Of a stretch of 64,000 nt of DNA, positions 45,099 to 55,395 are shown in pieces. Source of the stretch: Falciphora oryzae (Eukaryota; Ascomycota; Sordariomycetes; Magnaporthales; Magnaporthaceae); contig JNVV01000001.1 in the NCBI GenBank assembly GCA_000733355.1, forward strand, positions 2,748,219 to 2,812,218, given 5' to 3'. The position numbers and the translations under genes were made by a program. Each line of letters starts with the position of its first letter. Position 1 is the stretch's first letter. Below the pieces are notes generated by a model. It was not told the DNA's origin. It made no database searches and saw only the letters and a list, made by a program, of their open reading frames with translations.

Positions 45099-48089
45099 AT
45101 GGATCCGTCAAGCTCGTCTGCCACCACCCTGGCGAGGCCGCGCTTTGCCCTCGCCATCATCTCAGCCGTTGCCGCCCTCACTGTCGGCATCTATCTTCTG
45201 CGCACAGCCGCCGCCGCGTCGCCTGCTGCCCCGAGCGGTCCGGGTGGTCTACACCGTAGCAACGCCGTACGCCGCCGGTCCCGCCAGCGCACCTCGCGCC
45301 GCTCGCGTCGCGGGTCGACGGGCTCGAGGGCCTCCGTGTCGAGCGCCGAGCACGGCGACGAGAACAACCGCCCCGACGAAAACCACAACCAGAACGACCG
45401 CCGCGATGCGAACGCCGAGTCTGGAAGCCTGCTCGGCGAGCCCCGCGGCTTCCAGCCCCAGCCCGACGGCGAGACCATGGCAGAGGACCTCGGCGGGGAG
45501 TGGTGGGAGGACTCGCAGCCGCTGAACCAGCCCCGCTCGGGTCAGAACATCGTCAGCCTCTTGTTCCGCGTGTCGGAGGATAACGCCCGTCGCAACGCCT
45601 ACGTGCACCGCGGCTGCGCCTGCAACGCCTGCGGCATAGTGCCCATCCGCGGCGTCCGCTACCGCTGCGCCAACTGTGCCGACTTCGACCTGTGCGAAAC
45701 GTGCGAGTCCCAGGGCATGCACATCAAGACGCACATCTTCTACAAAGTCAAAATCCCTGCCCCACCCTTCGGCCCGCGCCAGATGCAGCCTGTCGTCTAC
45801 CCGGGTGACCCTGACACCTGCATCCGGAACCTGCCGCACCCCCTGATGGTCAAGCTTTCCCGCGAGACCGGCTTCGAGCGCCCGGAGCTGGAGGCCTTTT
45901 GGGAGCAGTGGACCTTCATCGCCAACACCGAGTGGCGTGAGGACCCCGACGACCTGGGCCTGGCCATGGACCGCCGCACCTTTGAGCGCTGCCTCGTGCC
46001 CTCCGGCGGTTACCGCCACGCCGCGCCCAACCTGATCCACGACCGCATGTTCGCCTTCTACGACACCAACAACGATGACCTGATCGGCTTCTCTGAGTTC
46101 CTTCACGGCCTGGCGTACCGGAAGCGCCCTGACAAACTGAGGCGGATTTTCGAGGGCTACGACGTCGATAGGGACGGTTATGTCGACCGGAGGGACTTCC
46201 TACGCTTGTTCCGCGCCTACTACGTGCTCTTCAAGCAAATGCACAAGTACATCCTCGAGGGCCTTGATGACCAGGTTATGAGCAGCACCGAGGCCCATCA
46301 GCTCGTCACCAGCCGCCAGCCGCTCAGTAGCCTCTTCGGCAGAGAGGGTAGGGTCCCAGACGCAGACCATGACCGGGCGCAGGAGGGAAAGGTTTTCCAC
46401 GGCAACGGAGACGTCGCCTTGGCCGGAAGCAGCGAAGGCGCAGTCAACGAGGACAAGCCAGACACATCGGGCCGGGAAGAGATCCTGACGAGCCTCTTCA
46501 ACCGCGGCAGCCCACAGCCCTTCTTTGCTGAGCCCATGTTCTCCCCTGACACTGTGGGGCCACAGTCTCCGCGCGGGGGCGACGCAGGATCGAGGTACTT
46601 TGACGGACTACTTAACCCGCCGAGGAGCACTGCGGAGCTCTCGGCCGTGCTGGATGACCGGCCGCGTAACACGCTCGACAGCTTCCTTCACTACCTCGAG
46701 GAACGCGAACGTGAGGGCCCAGAGATCAACGGGGACCAGGACACGGACCCCTGGGCGACCAACTCCCCCGGCGGTGATCCTTCCGACCCGTCTCGGCACC
46801 TTGACGAAGACTTTGGCAGCATGCCCTACCATGCGGACCCGAAACTGTATGACGGGACGCATCGGCTGCGAGTCACAAAGAAGACCAGGCTTGCGGCTCG
46901 GAAGAAGCTGCATGAGCGATGGAAGCGGCGGCAGTTCTACCTCGACGAGGAGGAAGGCGCCAACGCGCCCGAGGGCTGGAATCCCAAGGATGACGTCCTC
47001 GTGGATGCGGCCGAGGCCGAGGCCGCGCACAGCTCCAAGCCCAACAAGGGACAAGATACAATGTCGCCGAGGTCGCGCTCGTCGTCCAAGGTCCGCTTCG
47101 CTGAGGAGACGGATGACTACGAGATCCGGTCGAACCCTTCGACTTCCTCCCGAAGCGTACCCGAGCGGTGGGGCGGCATGGAGATCCCGGATGCGGAGAG
47201 GGACGCAGGTAAAGAGATCCTTTACCAGGTGACGCAGCAGGCCTTCAACGAGCTTCTCGATGTTTTGTTCAAGAAAAAGGAGGATCTTGCAGTCAGGGCC
47301 GCCTCGACCCGGGAGGACCGCCGCAGGTACCGAAAATACTTTGAGTCGATCAACTTGGATGAGGAGGATGGGAGGAAGCAGCAGGACCAGCCGACTAGTT
47401 CCGGCGCACCCCAGCAAGAAAATCGTGAGGAGGATTCCCGTGCTCCTGCTCGGGAGGCGCAGACCATTCCGTCCCCAGACACTGCAGGGCACGTGCAGGC
47501 AAATGGTTCGCGCCAAGAGGAAACCATCTTAGTCGATGGAGATGCCGCACATTCAGAGGCAGCGAGTATCTACGAGGAGCCTGCCAACTATGAGCAGGAT
47601 GGCGACGCGCCGCCCCAAGAGCAGCAACCGGAAGGCAACCAGGCCGAGACTCGGCCACACGACCCGACCATGCCTCAGTTCCGCCCCAATAGCGACGCGG
47701 ATCTGGCGCGGTCGGCAGGTACTACCGCGCCGTCGTCAGCAACCGATGGCAGGACGGTTACTCTTGGGGCTTCCAACGCGGGCGCCGAGTCCGAATTCTC
47801 GGGCGAGTCGACGTCAGCAGAGGACGTCGAGTCGACAGGGCGGCGGGATGAGGAGTCGGATGCCGGCTCACATGACGAGGACGACGCGGCCAACGTGCAC
47901 ATGTTCCCGCGGTACATGCTCGTTGAGTGGAAGCGTCTGGACCTTGCCGAGCAGGAGCAGAGGCAACGCGGCGGGTGGGGGAAGCTGTCGTACGCCGAGT
48001 TCGAGGAGATATACCGGAGGGAGGAGAGGCACTCGAACCGGCTAGACTACCTGGGCAGCTGGATCGATGTTTGCATTCCCTACAGTTAA
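45099..48089 (+). CDS. Membrane-anchored ZZ-type zinc finger and EF-hand protein
   Basis: Intronless, 996 residues from ATG 45099. A single hydrophobic anchor sits at residues 15-40 (FALAIISAVAALTVGIYLL), followed by an Arg-rich stretch, so the bulk probably faces the cytosol. The ZZ finger spans residues 168-220 with Cys pairs in CACNACG, YRCANC and DLCETC and a terminal H-x3-H (GMHIKTH). Two EF-hand loops follow: 322-333 (DTNNDDLIGFSE) and 355-366 (DVDRDGYVDRRD), both with complete acidic ligands. After residue 400 it is long, acidic and Ser/Pro-rich, with a conserved-looking block near 600 (HRLRVTKKTRLAARKKLHERWKRRQFY) and a structured C-terminus (YMLVEWKRLDL...LGSWIDVCIPYS). The domain order suggests a calcium-responsive adaptor, but the function is unknown. 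Confidence 0.88.
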   Translation: MDPSSSSATTLARPRFALAIISAVAALTVGIYLLRTAAAASPAAPSGPGGLHRSNAVRRRSRQRTSRRSRRGSTGSRASVSSAEHGDENNRPDENHNQNDRRDANAESGSLLGEPRGFQPQPDGETMAEDLGGEWWEDSQPLNQPRSGQNIVSLLFRVSEDNARRNAYVHRGCACNACGIVPIRGVRYRCANCADFDLCETCESQGMHIKTHIFYKVKIPAPPFGPRQMQPVVYPGDPDTCIRNLPHPLMVKLSRETGFERPELEAFWEQWTFIANTEWREDPDDLGLAMDRRTFERCLVPSGGYRHAAPNLIHDRMFAFYDTNNDDLIGFSEFLHGLAYRKRPDKLRRIFEGYDVDRDGYVDRRDFLRLFRAYYVLFKQMHKYILEGLDDQVMSSTEAHQLVTSRQPLSSLFGREGRVPDADHDRAQEGKVFHGNGDVALAGSSEGAVNEDKPDTSGREEILTSLFNRGSPQPFFAEPMFSPDTVGPQSPRGGDAGSRYFDGLLNPPRSTAELSAVLDDRPRNTLDSFLHYLEEREREGPEINGDQDTDPWATNSPGGDPSDPSRHLDEDFGSMPYHADPKLYDGTHRLRVTKKTRLAARKKLHERWKRRQFYLDEEEGANAPEGWNPKDDVLVDAAEAEAAHSSKPNKGQDTMSPRSRSSSKVRFAEETDDYEIRSNPSTSSRSVPERWGGMEIPDAERDAGKEILYQVTQQAFNELLDVLFKKKEDLAVRAASTREDRRRYRKYFESINLDEEDGRKQQDQPTSSGAPQQENREEDSRAPAREAQTIPSPDTAGHVQANGSRQEETILVDGDAAHSEAASIYEEPANYEQDGDAPPQEQQPEGNQAETRPHDPTMPQFRPNSDADLARSAGTTAPSSATDGRTVTLGASNAGAESEFSGESTSAEDVESTGRRDEESDAGSHDEDDAANVHMFPRYMLVEWKRLDLAEQEQRQRGGWGKLSYAEFEEIYRREERHSNRLDYLGSWIDVCIPYS

Positions 48090-48996
48090 GTGCATTCCCT
48101 ACATCCAAGCAAGGAGGACAGGACAGCGCGTTGTGTACGATTGATTAGGTGGTCAACCCACGGCCATGCGGTTGGGAGAGAGAGAGAGTGAGCGGTCATC
48201 GTGTAAAATTATAATTCGGTACCCCAGCTAGCCCACAGAAGCTTATTGCTACGTCCAACCACAGACTGTAGAGTACAGCACACGTTTTAGTCGATAGCAC
48301 CACCCATGAGATTCGAGAGGAAGCATAGGGCTCGAGTCATCGCAGGCAGAATCGAACCATCAGAAGCAGGCGCTTTTCAATCTGCCCACGTCTTAATAAC
48401 AGGCTTGGATGCAAGATTTATATCCCCTTGCTTTTCCATTTCTTGTTCCTCTTCTCTCCAAGTTATTCTCCCCGCGTCCAGCCCATGCGCCCTTTCTGAC
48501 CTCGCCGACCCAGTCTGTGCGACTGACAATTCTCGCCGTGCCCACTTGCCGAGCCAAGCAAGAAGGATTTTCCAGCACCAAAGATGGCTCTCCATACAGA
48601 GACAAGCGGTCCCGTGGCCCCGAAAGAAGTGCCGGCCCCCATATAACGGCGATGAAATGCGGGGTCACGGGCTAGGAACCGAGGGGAAACCGCGGCCGCG
48701 AGTCCGAGTCCAAACATGTCGCAAATCCCGATTAGAATGTGGCGATCCATCTTCAGGCTTCGCCCCACGACGAGACATTCTCCAGGACGTCATCACCGCA
48801 TAGTCAGGAGTGCTTCTCCACTATCTCGGCAGCGCGTCTCGGCTCGCTTTGCTCACTTGCCAGACCCCTTATTTTACTCAACACTCGACCACAATCTAGA
48901 CCGGGCTCTCTAAAAGTCAAAACACCAGTTCCAGGGGCTAAAGGGAAACGGAAAGGAGTTACCGACAAGAGTATTCAGCACAAAACACATACAAAA
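48090..48996. other. Intergenic region upstream of the aldehyde dehydrogenase
   Basis: About 0.9 kb holding the 3' flank of the ZZ gene (with a GA-repeat at 48176-48190) and the promoter of the dehydrogenase; the last 60 bases are A-rich and lead to AAAAATGG. No gene seen. Confidence 0.6.
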
Positions 48997-50402
48997 ATGG
49001 CCACCAACGGCAGCTCCTCCTACACGGTGCCCCTCCTCGTGGGCGGCAAGGACCGGCCGTCGGCCAGCAGCTTCCCGGTCAAGTCCCCCGCAACAGGCGA
49101 GACGCTCCACCAGTGCAGCAACGCGGCCGTCGCCGACGCCGACGCCGCCGTGGCNNNNNNNNNNNNNNNNNNNNNNNNNNNNNNNNNNNNNNNNNCGAGG
49201 CGCTCGACGCGCGGCGCGAGGAGCTCGCGGGCTACATGCAGGCCGAGACGGGCGCGACGGCGCACTGGGCAAACTTCAACATCGACGTGGCGCGCGACCT
49301 CATTACCGACGTCGCCGGGCGCATCTCGTCCCTGGCGGGGCTGGCCCCCGCGACGCAGGACCCGGCGGTGGGGGCGCTGGTGCTCAAGGAGCCGTACGGG
49401 GTAGTCCTGGCCATGGCGCCCTGGAACGCGCCGTACATCCTGGGCGTGCGCTCCGTCGCGTTCCCGCTGGCGGCGGGCAACACGGTCGTGCTGAAGGGCA
49501 GCGAGCTGTCTCCCCGCGTCATGTGGGGCATCGTCTCGGCCTTTGCGGACGCGGGCCTGCCGGCGGGGGCGCTCAACCTCGTCTTCTCGTCGCCGGAGAA
49601 CGCGCCGGCCGTGACGGGGGCCCTGGTCGCGCACCCGGCCGTCCGCAAGATCAACTTCACGGGCAGCACGACCGTCGGGCGCATCATCGCGCGCCTGGCG
49701 GGCGAGAACCTGAAGCCCGTCCTGCTCGAGCTCGGCGGCAAGGCGCCCGCGGTCGTGTGGGAGGACGCGGACCTTTCGCTGGCGGCGGACCAGTGCGCGC
49801 TGGGCGCCTTCCTGAACGCGGGCCAGATCTGCATGGCCACGGAGCGCATCATCGTGCACAAGAAGGTGGCGGACGAGTTCAAGGTCAAGTTCGCCGCCAG
49901 CACCGAGCGCTTCTTCTCCTCGGGCGGGCCCGCGCCCGTGCTGGTGCAGGCGCAGGGCGTGGCGCGCAACCTGGCGCTGGTCAAGGACGCGCTGGCCAAG
50001 GGCGCCTCGGTAGTTCTGGGGAAGGCTGACGCCAAGGAAGAGAGCGAGCACCAGATGCGGCCCGTGGCGCTGGCGGGCGTGACGGCGGACATGGACATCT
50101 ACCGGACCGAGAGCTTCGGGCCGACCGTGTCGCTGTTCGAGGTCGAGAGCGAGGACGAGGCGGTGCGCATCGCCAACGACACCGAGTACGGCCTGACGGC
50201 CGCCGTCTTCACCGAGGACCTGCGCAGGGGGCTCCGGATGGCGGGCCGCATCGAGACGGGCGCGGTGCACGTCAACAACATGACGGTACACGACGAGTCG
50301 GCGCTGCCGCACGGCGGCGCAAAATCGAGCGGCTACGGCCGGTTCAACGCCTCGGGCCTGGAGGAGTGGGTCAAGACCAAGGTCGTGACCTACAGGGTAT
50401 GA
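48997..50402 (+). CDS. NAD(P)-dependent aldehyde dehydrogenase, salicylaldehyde/vanillin DH-like, interrupted by a gap
   Basis: Oxidises an aldehyde to its acid. The N-terminal 52 residues (from ATG 48997, A-rich leader, A at -3) run into the N gap at 49155. The frame resumes after it with EALDARREELAGYMQAETGA and continues to TAG-free stop TGA at 50402. Family motifs are complete: MAPWNAPYIL (coenzyme site), NFTGSTTVGR, catalytic Glu in LELGGKAP (codon 49728-49730), catalytic Cys in NAGQICMATER (codon 49830-49832), and ESFGPTVSLF. The C-terminal GGAKSSGYGRF and EEWVKTKVVTYR resemble aromatic aldehyde dehydrogenases, but the substrate is inferred. About 453 residues are visible against a family length near 480. 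The frames before and after the gap differ by the stated gap length, so the gap size is wrong rather than the gene broken. Confidence 0.9.
49155..49195. other. Assembly gap, 41 N, inside the aldehyde dehydrogenase
   Basis: Unknown bases within the coding region. To keep the observed flanking frames the true length must be a multiple of three; 41 is not. Confidence 0.99.
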
Positions 50403-52456
50403 GGGATGAAAGGGGAGGAGGGGCTGAGCGGCCTGGGTTTGGCGGTGAGGGGGCATGGAGCAAAGGGAGGGACGAGCGGAAGCACAGGACAGGACAGGAC
50501 AGGCAGGGATCCGCTCCCTGTTCCGGCTCAAGAGCCGATACGATCGCGATCCGGCGTTGAAGGAGAAGACAGTGCGAGCATCAGCAGCCGATGGACGGAT
50601 CCCGGGGTGTGTCAGGGTACACAGCGCCCATCATCGAGCAGCCCCCACGCAAAGAGGCGGGTGATGATGGTTCGTGCATTTTCTATTTTCTTCTGCTTCC
50701 TATGTCTCTCTTTTTTTTCTCTTCCCTCTCTCCATCCGCGAAGCCTGAGACACGGACACCCTCGACTCTGCAGCCTCCCGTTGGACAACCCGGAGGACAC
50801 AGCCGCCGAAAAGGGGAGGGGTCAGGTTTTGCTGCTGTGTCACATTGGTGGCCGCGGCATGCGCGGTGTTAGACTACGTATGCGACGTCAAAACAAGCAA
50901 GCAGTGCCCGCGAGGACAAGCGCGAGGGCAAACCAGGGTTTTGTACGAGTCCGACAAACCTCGCATCTATGCATAGCATGCTGCACTACAAAAGCCCACG
51001 TTTCTGTCAATCTAAAAGAACACCACTAGACAACCGCGCTTGTGGCCGCTTTCATCTACTTGGCATAGTCTCGTACAGCCTTTCCCTCTTCTGGCCAGCG
51101 AGCCTGGGTTCCACGGCAGGAGGTTACGGCTTGTGCGACACGGCCCCGACGACGAGAGAATGACAAAAAAAATTGATAGTCTTACCGGTGTTAGGCTCGG
51201 AAGACCAGGTTGGTGAGTTTGAGGGCGGAAATTCAGCGCACGAATACCAGACCGAGACCTACAGACCTTGGTGGCGCACCTACCCGTTTGGAGATCCAGC
51301 CGGTTCGCGTTTGGGGAAGAAAGGTAACCGGGATATCGGGGCGGCGGACATTTCCTCCCCCCCTATGGCACACACATGAGCGTGACGGGGGAGAATAGAG
51401 GGTTCAAGAAAAGAGTGCATTGTCTTAGACCTCTTGCCTTCCTTATTCTTGGGGCCTTACTTTTTTCTTCCCAATTTCCACGACTCTCTTGAGCGTTGCA
51501 GCCATCATGAGGTCGCATGGATATCCGATCGTTACCAATCCCATAAATAGCATTACGTATGCGCCATTGGCATACACACATTTAGGTACTGCATATCCTA
51601 GCCTGATACTTGGCGCAAGTGCCAACGACGTGCCTTCCTCGCCATAGATACCTACCTACATATCGTGAAAGTATAAGGTTAGCGGTGTGGTGTGGTGTGG
51701 TGGCGTGGCGTGTTGACGGCTGGACCGTCTCACCGAAAACTGCCCTGCAGCTTGGCAGGTACCTAGGTGGTCTAGCCAGGCCGTCAGACAGTCTTTGGGG
51801 CTGCAGGCAGGCCTCGCGAGCTCCGTGGAGATTATAGCACGACCAGGGCAAGACTCATCCTGCGTCCTTTGTTTTCTAGCCGCCGAAAAAAAAAAAAAAA
51901 AAAAAAAAAAAACACCTCGGCATCTCGCACCAAAAGTCGCTATCTATTCCGCAGCCATCAGCAGGTGATCGGCCGTGCCTGCAAGGGAGAATCGCGGCAA
52001 GGAAGAGCTCGCGAGGCCTGCCCCTTTCGGTCACCAACCGCCCGCCACCTGGTGGGTGTGTGATGAAGCCTGCATGGGCGAAAGCCATGACCGGCTAATC
52101 GCAGGATCCGGGCTTGTTCTCGGACGGCCCGCTGCTGTCGAAGTCTAGATCGGGAGGGGAGAGCGTGGATGGAGGCGATCGAGGCTGCCTGTAGACGCGA
52201 GCTAACCAGGTGGTCGGCAGGGGCTACCTACTTTGGACCTGGCCGTCTGAGTAGATAAAAGGAGGGCTTGGGCCCCTTGATATTCGCCACCTTCTTCATG
52301 GCTGCTGTCCACGACATGAGCTCTCATCACCTACCCTCTTGTTAATAAAGCAGCAGTGCCCTTTGGCTGAGAAAAGACTGAAGCGGGTGTGATAATCTCT
52401 TCTATTGCCAAGATCTTGTCGAAATTCTCACTTCTCGTCTACATCGCCGTCCTCAA
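50403..52456. other. Intergenic region between aldehyde dehydrogenase and P450
   Basis: About 2 kb without a supportable gene. It holds a GGACA short tandem (50487-50502), TACCTACCTA and GGTACCTAGGT elements (51649-51660, 51757-51768), an A27 tract (51886-51912), a GGTGT tandem (51687-51704), and a TATA-like GATAAAAGG at 52254-52262 about 195 bases before the P450 start. Confidence 0.6.
51886..51912. repeat. A27 homopolymer
   Basis: Run of 27 A, 545 bases upstream of the P450 start codon. Confidence 0.95.
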
Positions 52457-54182
52457 ATGTCACCAACCAACTTCACGCCAGACGCCGGCGGAGGCGTGCT
52501 CTCGCACGTGGGGCTTATGCACGTTGCACTTTTGACTGCCGTTCTTGTAAGTTGCGCAGCAAGCGAGAGAAAAGGTAGGCAACGGATAAAAAAAAAGCCA
52601 GTTTGTGCTGACACGAGCCAGTGCGCCGCAGTACCGGCCTACATCTTCATCTACAACGTCTACTTCCACCCCCTGGCCGGCTTCCCGGGTCCCTTGCTGT
52701 ACCGCGGCTTCGAGTGCATGAAGGTCTACCAGCAGGTGACGGGCCGCATCAACGACCGGCTGCACGAGTTCCACGAGGTCTACGGCGACGTCGTCCGCAT
52801 CTCGCCCTGGGAGCTCTCGTACACGAGCGCGGGCGCCTGGCAGGACATCGCCGGCGGCAAGGGCGGCGGCATCCCCACCAACCCGGCCTACGGCCTGCGC
52901 GAGAGGGACTTTTATGGTGCCTTGGGCCTGCTCTGGCTCAACAACGACGGTCACACCCGGCACCGCCGCATCCTGAGCCCAGCCTTCTCCGACAGGTCGC
53001 TCCGGGAGCAGGAGCCTGTCGTGACCAAGTATGTCGGCCTGCTGATCCGCCGCATGCACGAGAATGCCGGCTCGGCCGTCGACATGTGGGCGTGGGCCAA
53101 CTTCACCACATTTGATATCATCGGCGATTTGACCTTTGGGGAGCCCTTCAACTGTCTCGAAGAGTCAAGGTGAGTCTGCTGTGTTTCTCCCTCTTATTTT
53201 CATGGATAAGGAACATGCACTGACTGGCCCTAGGTTCCACCCCTGGATCTTTTTCCTCTTCTCCCGCCTCAAGATGATGATGTACGGCCAGATCGTCATG
53301 ACCATGGGCTACCTGGGCGTCCTGATCGAGGCGCTAGTCCCGCGGCGACTCAAGGACGAGGCCGACGAGCACGTGCGCTGCACCAAGGACAAGGTCGACC
53401 GGCGCCGCGAGCGCGCTGCCGCCGACGACGCGCACCGGCCCGACTTCATGACGCACATCCTCAAGCACGTAACCAACACCCTGGGCCCCGGCAGCGACGT
53501 CAAGGGCAGCAGCACCATGACGCTGTCGGAGCTCTACGCTAACTGCCAGACCCTCGTCATGGCCGGGTCCGAGACGTCGGCGACGCTGATCTCGAGCGCC
53601 ATCTACAGCCTGCTGCGCGAGCCGCGCGCCATGGCCAAGCTCGCGGCCGAGATCCGCGGCACCTTTGCGCGTGAGGCAGACATCACACCCCTGGCGGCGT
53701 CCCGCCTGCCGTACCTGCACGCCGTCATCAGCGAGGCGCTGCGGATGCGGCCGCCGCTGCCGGCGGGGATCCACCGGAGGGTCGGGCGCGGCGGCGCCAC
53801 CGTCGAGGGCCGGTTCCTGGCCGAGGGGACGAGCCTGCAGGTCACGCACTGGGCGGCCTACCACTCCAGCCGCAACTTTGTCGAGCCGTGGACCTTCATC
53901 CCGGAGAGGTGGCTCCCTGCTGCCGCCGAGGGTGGCGACGAGGACAGCGCGCGCTTCGCGGCGGACAACAAGGACGTCTTCCAGCCCTTCAGCGTGGGCA
54001 CGCGCGGCTGCCTCGGCAGGGGGCTCACGTACCTCGAGACGCGGCTGGCGCTGGCGCGGCTGGTCTGGAACTTTGACATGGAGCTCATGCCTGAAAGTGA
54101 GGAGTGGGGCAGCCAGAGGGTCTGGCTCCTGTACGAGAAGAAGCCGTTGAACGTGAAGCTGACGGCGGCCAGAAGAGACTAA
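52457..54182 (+). CDS. Cytochrome P450 monooxygenase
   Basis: Three exons (52457-52546, 52622-53169, 53234-54182) give about 528 residues. Intron 1 (75 bp, GTAAGT...GCCAG, branch GCTGAC) keeps the frame when read through, but removing it leaves one clean N-terminal membrane anchor (HVALLTAVL joined to CAAVPAYIFIYNVYF). Intron 2 (64 bp, GTGAGT...CTAG) lies within GEPFNCLEESR. Next come the Pro-rich hinge FHPLAGFPGP, the I-helix motif AGSETSAT (residues 323-330), ExxR at E380-R383 (EALRMRPP), the PERW-type region FIPERW, and the heme loop FQPFSVGTRGCLG with axial Cys at 472. It resembles the CYP65-like microsomal P450s of ascomycetes, including trichothecene-type hydroxylases by general form only; the substrate is unknown. 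It lies between an aldehyde dehydrogenase and a DUF1772 gene. Confidence 0.93.
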
Positions 54183-54516
54183 TGCCAGAGCCTGAGATTG
54201 CGTCTAAGGAGCCATGTTTGACATTGACAAGTTTGCATCTCCTTGAAGGGAGGTGCTCGATACATATTGCAGAGGCGACGCTGTTGGAGATTTGAGTGAA
54301 AGACAATGACGTGCATAGCGTGCTTTCTCGTTCAGCTTCGGTGTACGATACAATCACCAAGGCAATTTGATCCTGTGTTTCGTAACTCGTGAAATAAAAT
54401 GAAATGAGAGGTCTTGTTTCGCCCTGCAGAGTGAGAAAGAGAAACATGAGGGGAGGAATCAGACGAGTGAATGATGTAATGGATCGTCTGATGACTTTTC
54501 CCCGGCCGTGCGGCCA
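54183..54516. other. Short convergent intergenic region
   Basis: 334 bases of shared 3' flanks between the P450 and the DUF1772 gene. Nothing else seen. Confidence 0.6.
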
Positions 54517-55050
54517 TCACAGAGAGGCATAAAACCCGAGCGCCGCAGACGAGACGAGGAGAGCGCAGCGGCCAAGATTGAGCATGCCCCAGCGGTCAAC
54601 CAGGAGCTTGCTGGACTCGGGCTCGTTCGCAGGCTTGATGGCGTCCTCGGAGGCGTCGACGGCGGCCGGCCCCAGGGCGCGGGCCAGCTCGGCGCGGCGC
54701 AGCAGCTTGCGGTTGGTGGGCATGACGAGCAGGACCGTGTAGGGCACGACGGCGGCGGCCAGCGCGGCGGCGGCGGCGTAGCAGCGGGACAGGCGGGCCG
54801 GGAAGGCGCGCGAGAGGGCCAGCCCCGCGAAGCCGAGGGAGCAGAGCAGGTCGACGGGGACGAGGGCGTTGCGGCCGCGCAGCAGGGTGCGCTCCCACAG
54901 GCGCAGCATCAGCGGGGTCGGCGACTCGAGCAGGGCCGGGACCACAAAAAAGGAGATGCCTAGCGTGGCCCCGCTTGCGGCCGAGACGGTGAAGAGCGAC
55001 GCGGCCTGCAGCGCCTTGATTGTCTCGGCCGAGGGGATGGAGGACGGCAT
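54517..55050 (-). CDS. DUF1772 (anthrone oxygenase-like) small membrane protein
   Basis: One exon, 177 residues, start ATG 55050 on the minus strand. Four hydrophobic spans fit the DUF1772 pattern: TVSAASGATLGISFFVVPALL, a second around LVPVDLLCSLGFAGLAL, a third around AAAALAAAVVPYTVLLVMPTNRKL, and a last LGRCALLVSSAALGFYASL. The sequence PTNRKLL and the late LVDRWGMLNLGRC are typical of the family. Some members (noranthrone oxygenases) act in aromatic polyketide pathways, but many are of unknown function. It is convergent with the P450; an enzymatic link is only a suggestion. No intron is needed. Confidence 0.8.
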   Translation of the reverse strand: MPSSIPSAETIKALQAASLFTVSAASGATLGISFFVVPALLESPTPLMLRLWERTLLRGRNALVPVDLLCSLGFAGLALSRAFPARLSRCYAAAAALAAAVVPYTVLLVMPTNRKLLRRAELARALGPAAVDASEDAIKPANEPESSKLLVDRWGMLNLGRCALLVSSAALGFYASL

Positions 55051-55269
55051 GACGCGAGAGTGTGTTGGTTCGATGTGTTTGTGTCTGTGTGTGTGTGCCT
55101 GTGTGTTTGGGATCGTGGTGGAACAAGCATGTTGATGCTGCTATGCTCTTTGCTGCACATGAAAGCTACCTAACACAGAGGGAGGATCGGCCATGTCTTA
55201 CTTTGTGCCCACACAGCCATCAGGATATAAACTCCACCGCTGACTCCTGTACACAACTTGAGCATTCCA

Positions 55270-55343
55270 GCTCGCTTAGCTCAGTTGGTTAGAGCGTCGT
55301 ACTAATAATGCGAAGGTCGCCAGTTCGACCCTGGTAGTGAGCA
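55270..55343 (+). tRNA. tRNA-Ile (AAU anticodon)
   Basis: Folds as a full cloverleaf without an intron. The acceptor stem is GCTCGCT (55270-55276) with AGTGAGC (55336-55342), including one G-T pair, and the discriminator is A at 55343. The A box is TAGCTCAGTTGGTTAGAGC. The anticodon stem TCGTA/TGCGA holds loop CTAATAA, giving anticodon AAU (read as IAU). The T arm is GCCAG/CTGGT around TTCGACC. Confidence 0.95.
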
Positions 55344-55395
55344 GCATTATGAGGTCTCCAGCGATCCGGTTCAAGCTCCGGAACACTTCTTTTTG
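55344..55395 (+). other. Degenerate tRNA 3'-half-like sequence after tRNA-Ile
   Basis: Downstream of the tRNA, GGTTCAAGCTCC (55368-55379) matches a B box with one mismatch, sits in a CCGG-TTCAAGCT-CCGG hairpin and is followed by an ACA and a T5 run (55390-55394) that could terminate RNA polymerase III. No A box or acceptor stem partner is seen, so this is at best a remnant. Confidence 0.3.

Noticed and set aside
48335..48365. Minus-strand GGTTCGATTCT resembling a tRNA B box
   Set aside because: The T stem pairs poorly and no A box lies at the right distance.
52547..52621. Reading straight through P450 intron 1
   Set aside because: The frame stays open, but the 25 extra residues are basic and would break the membrane anchor; donor, branch site and acceptor are all present.
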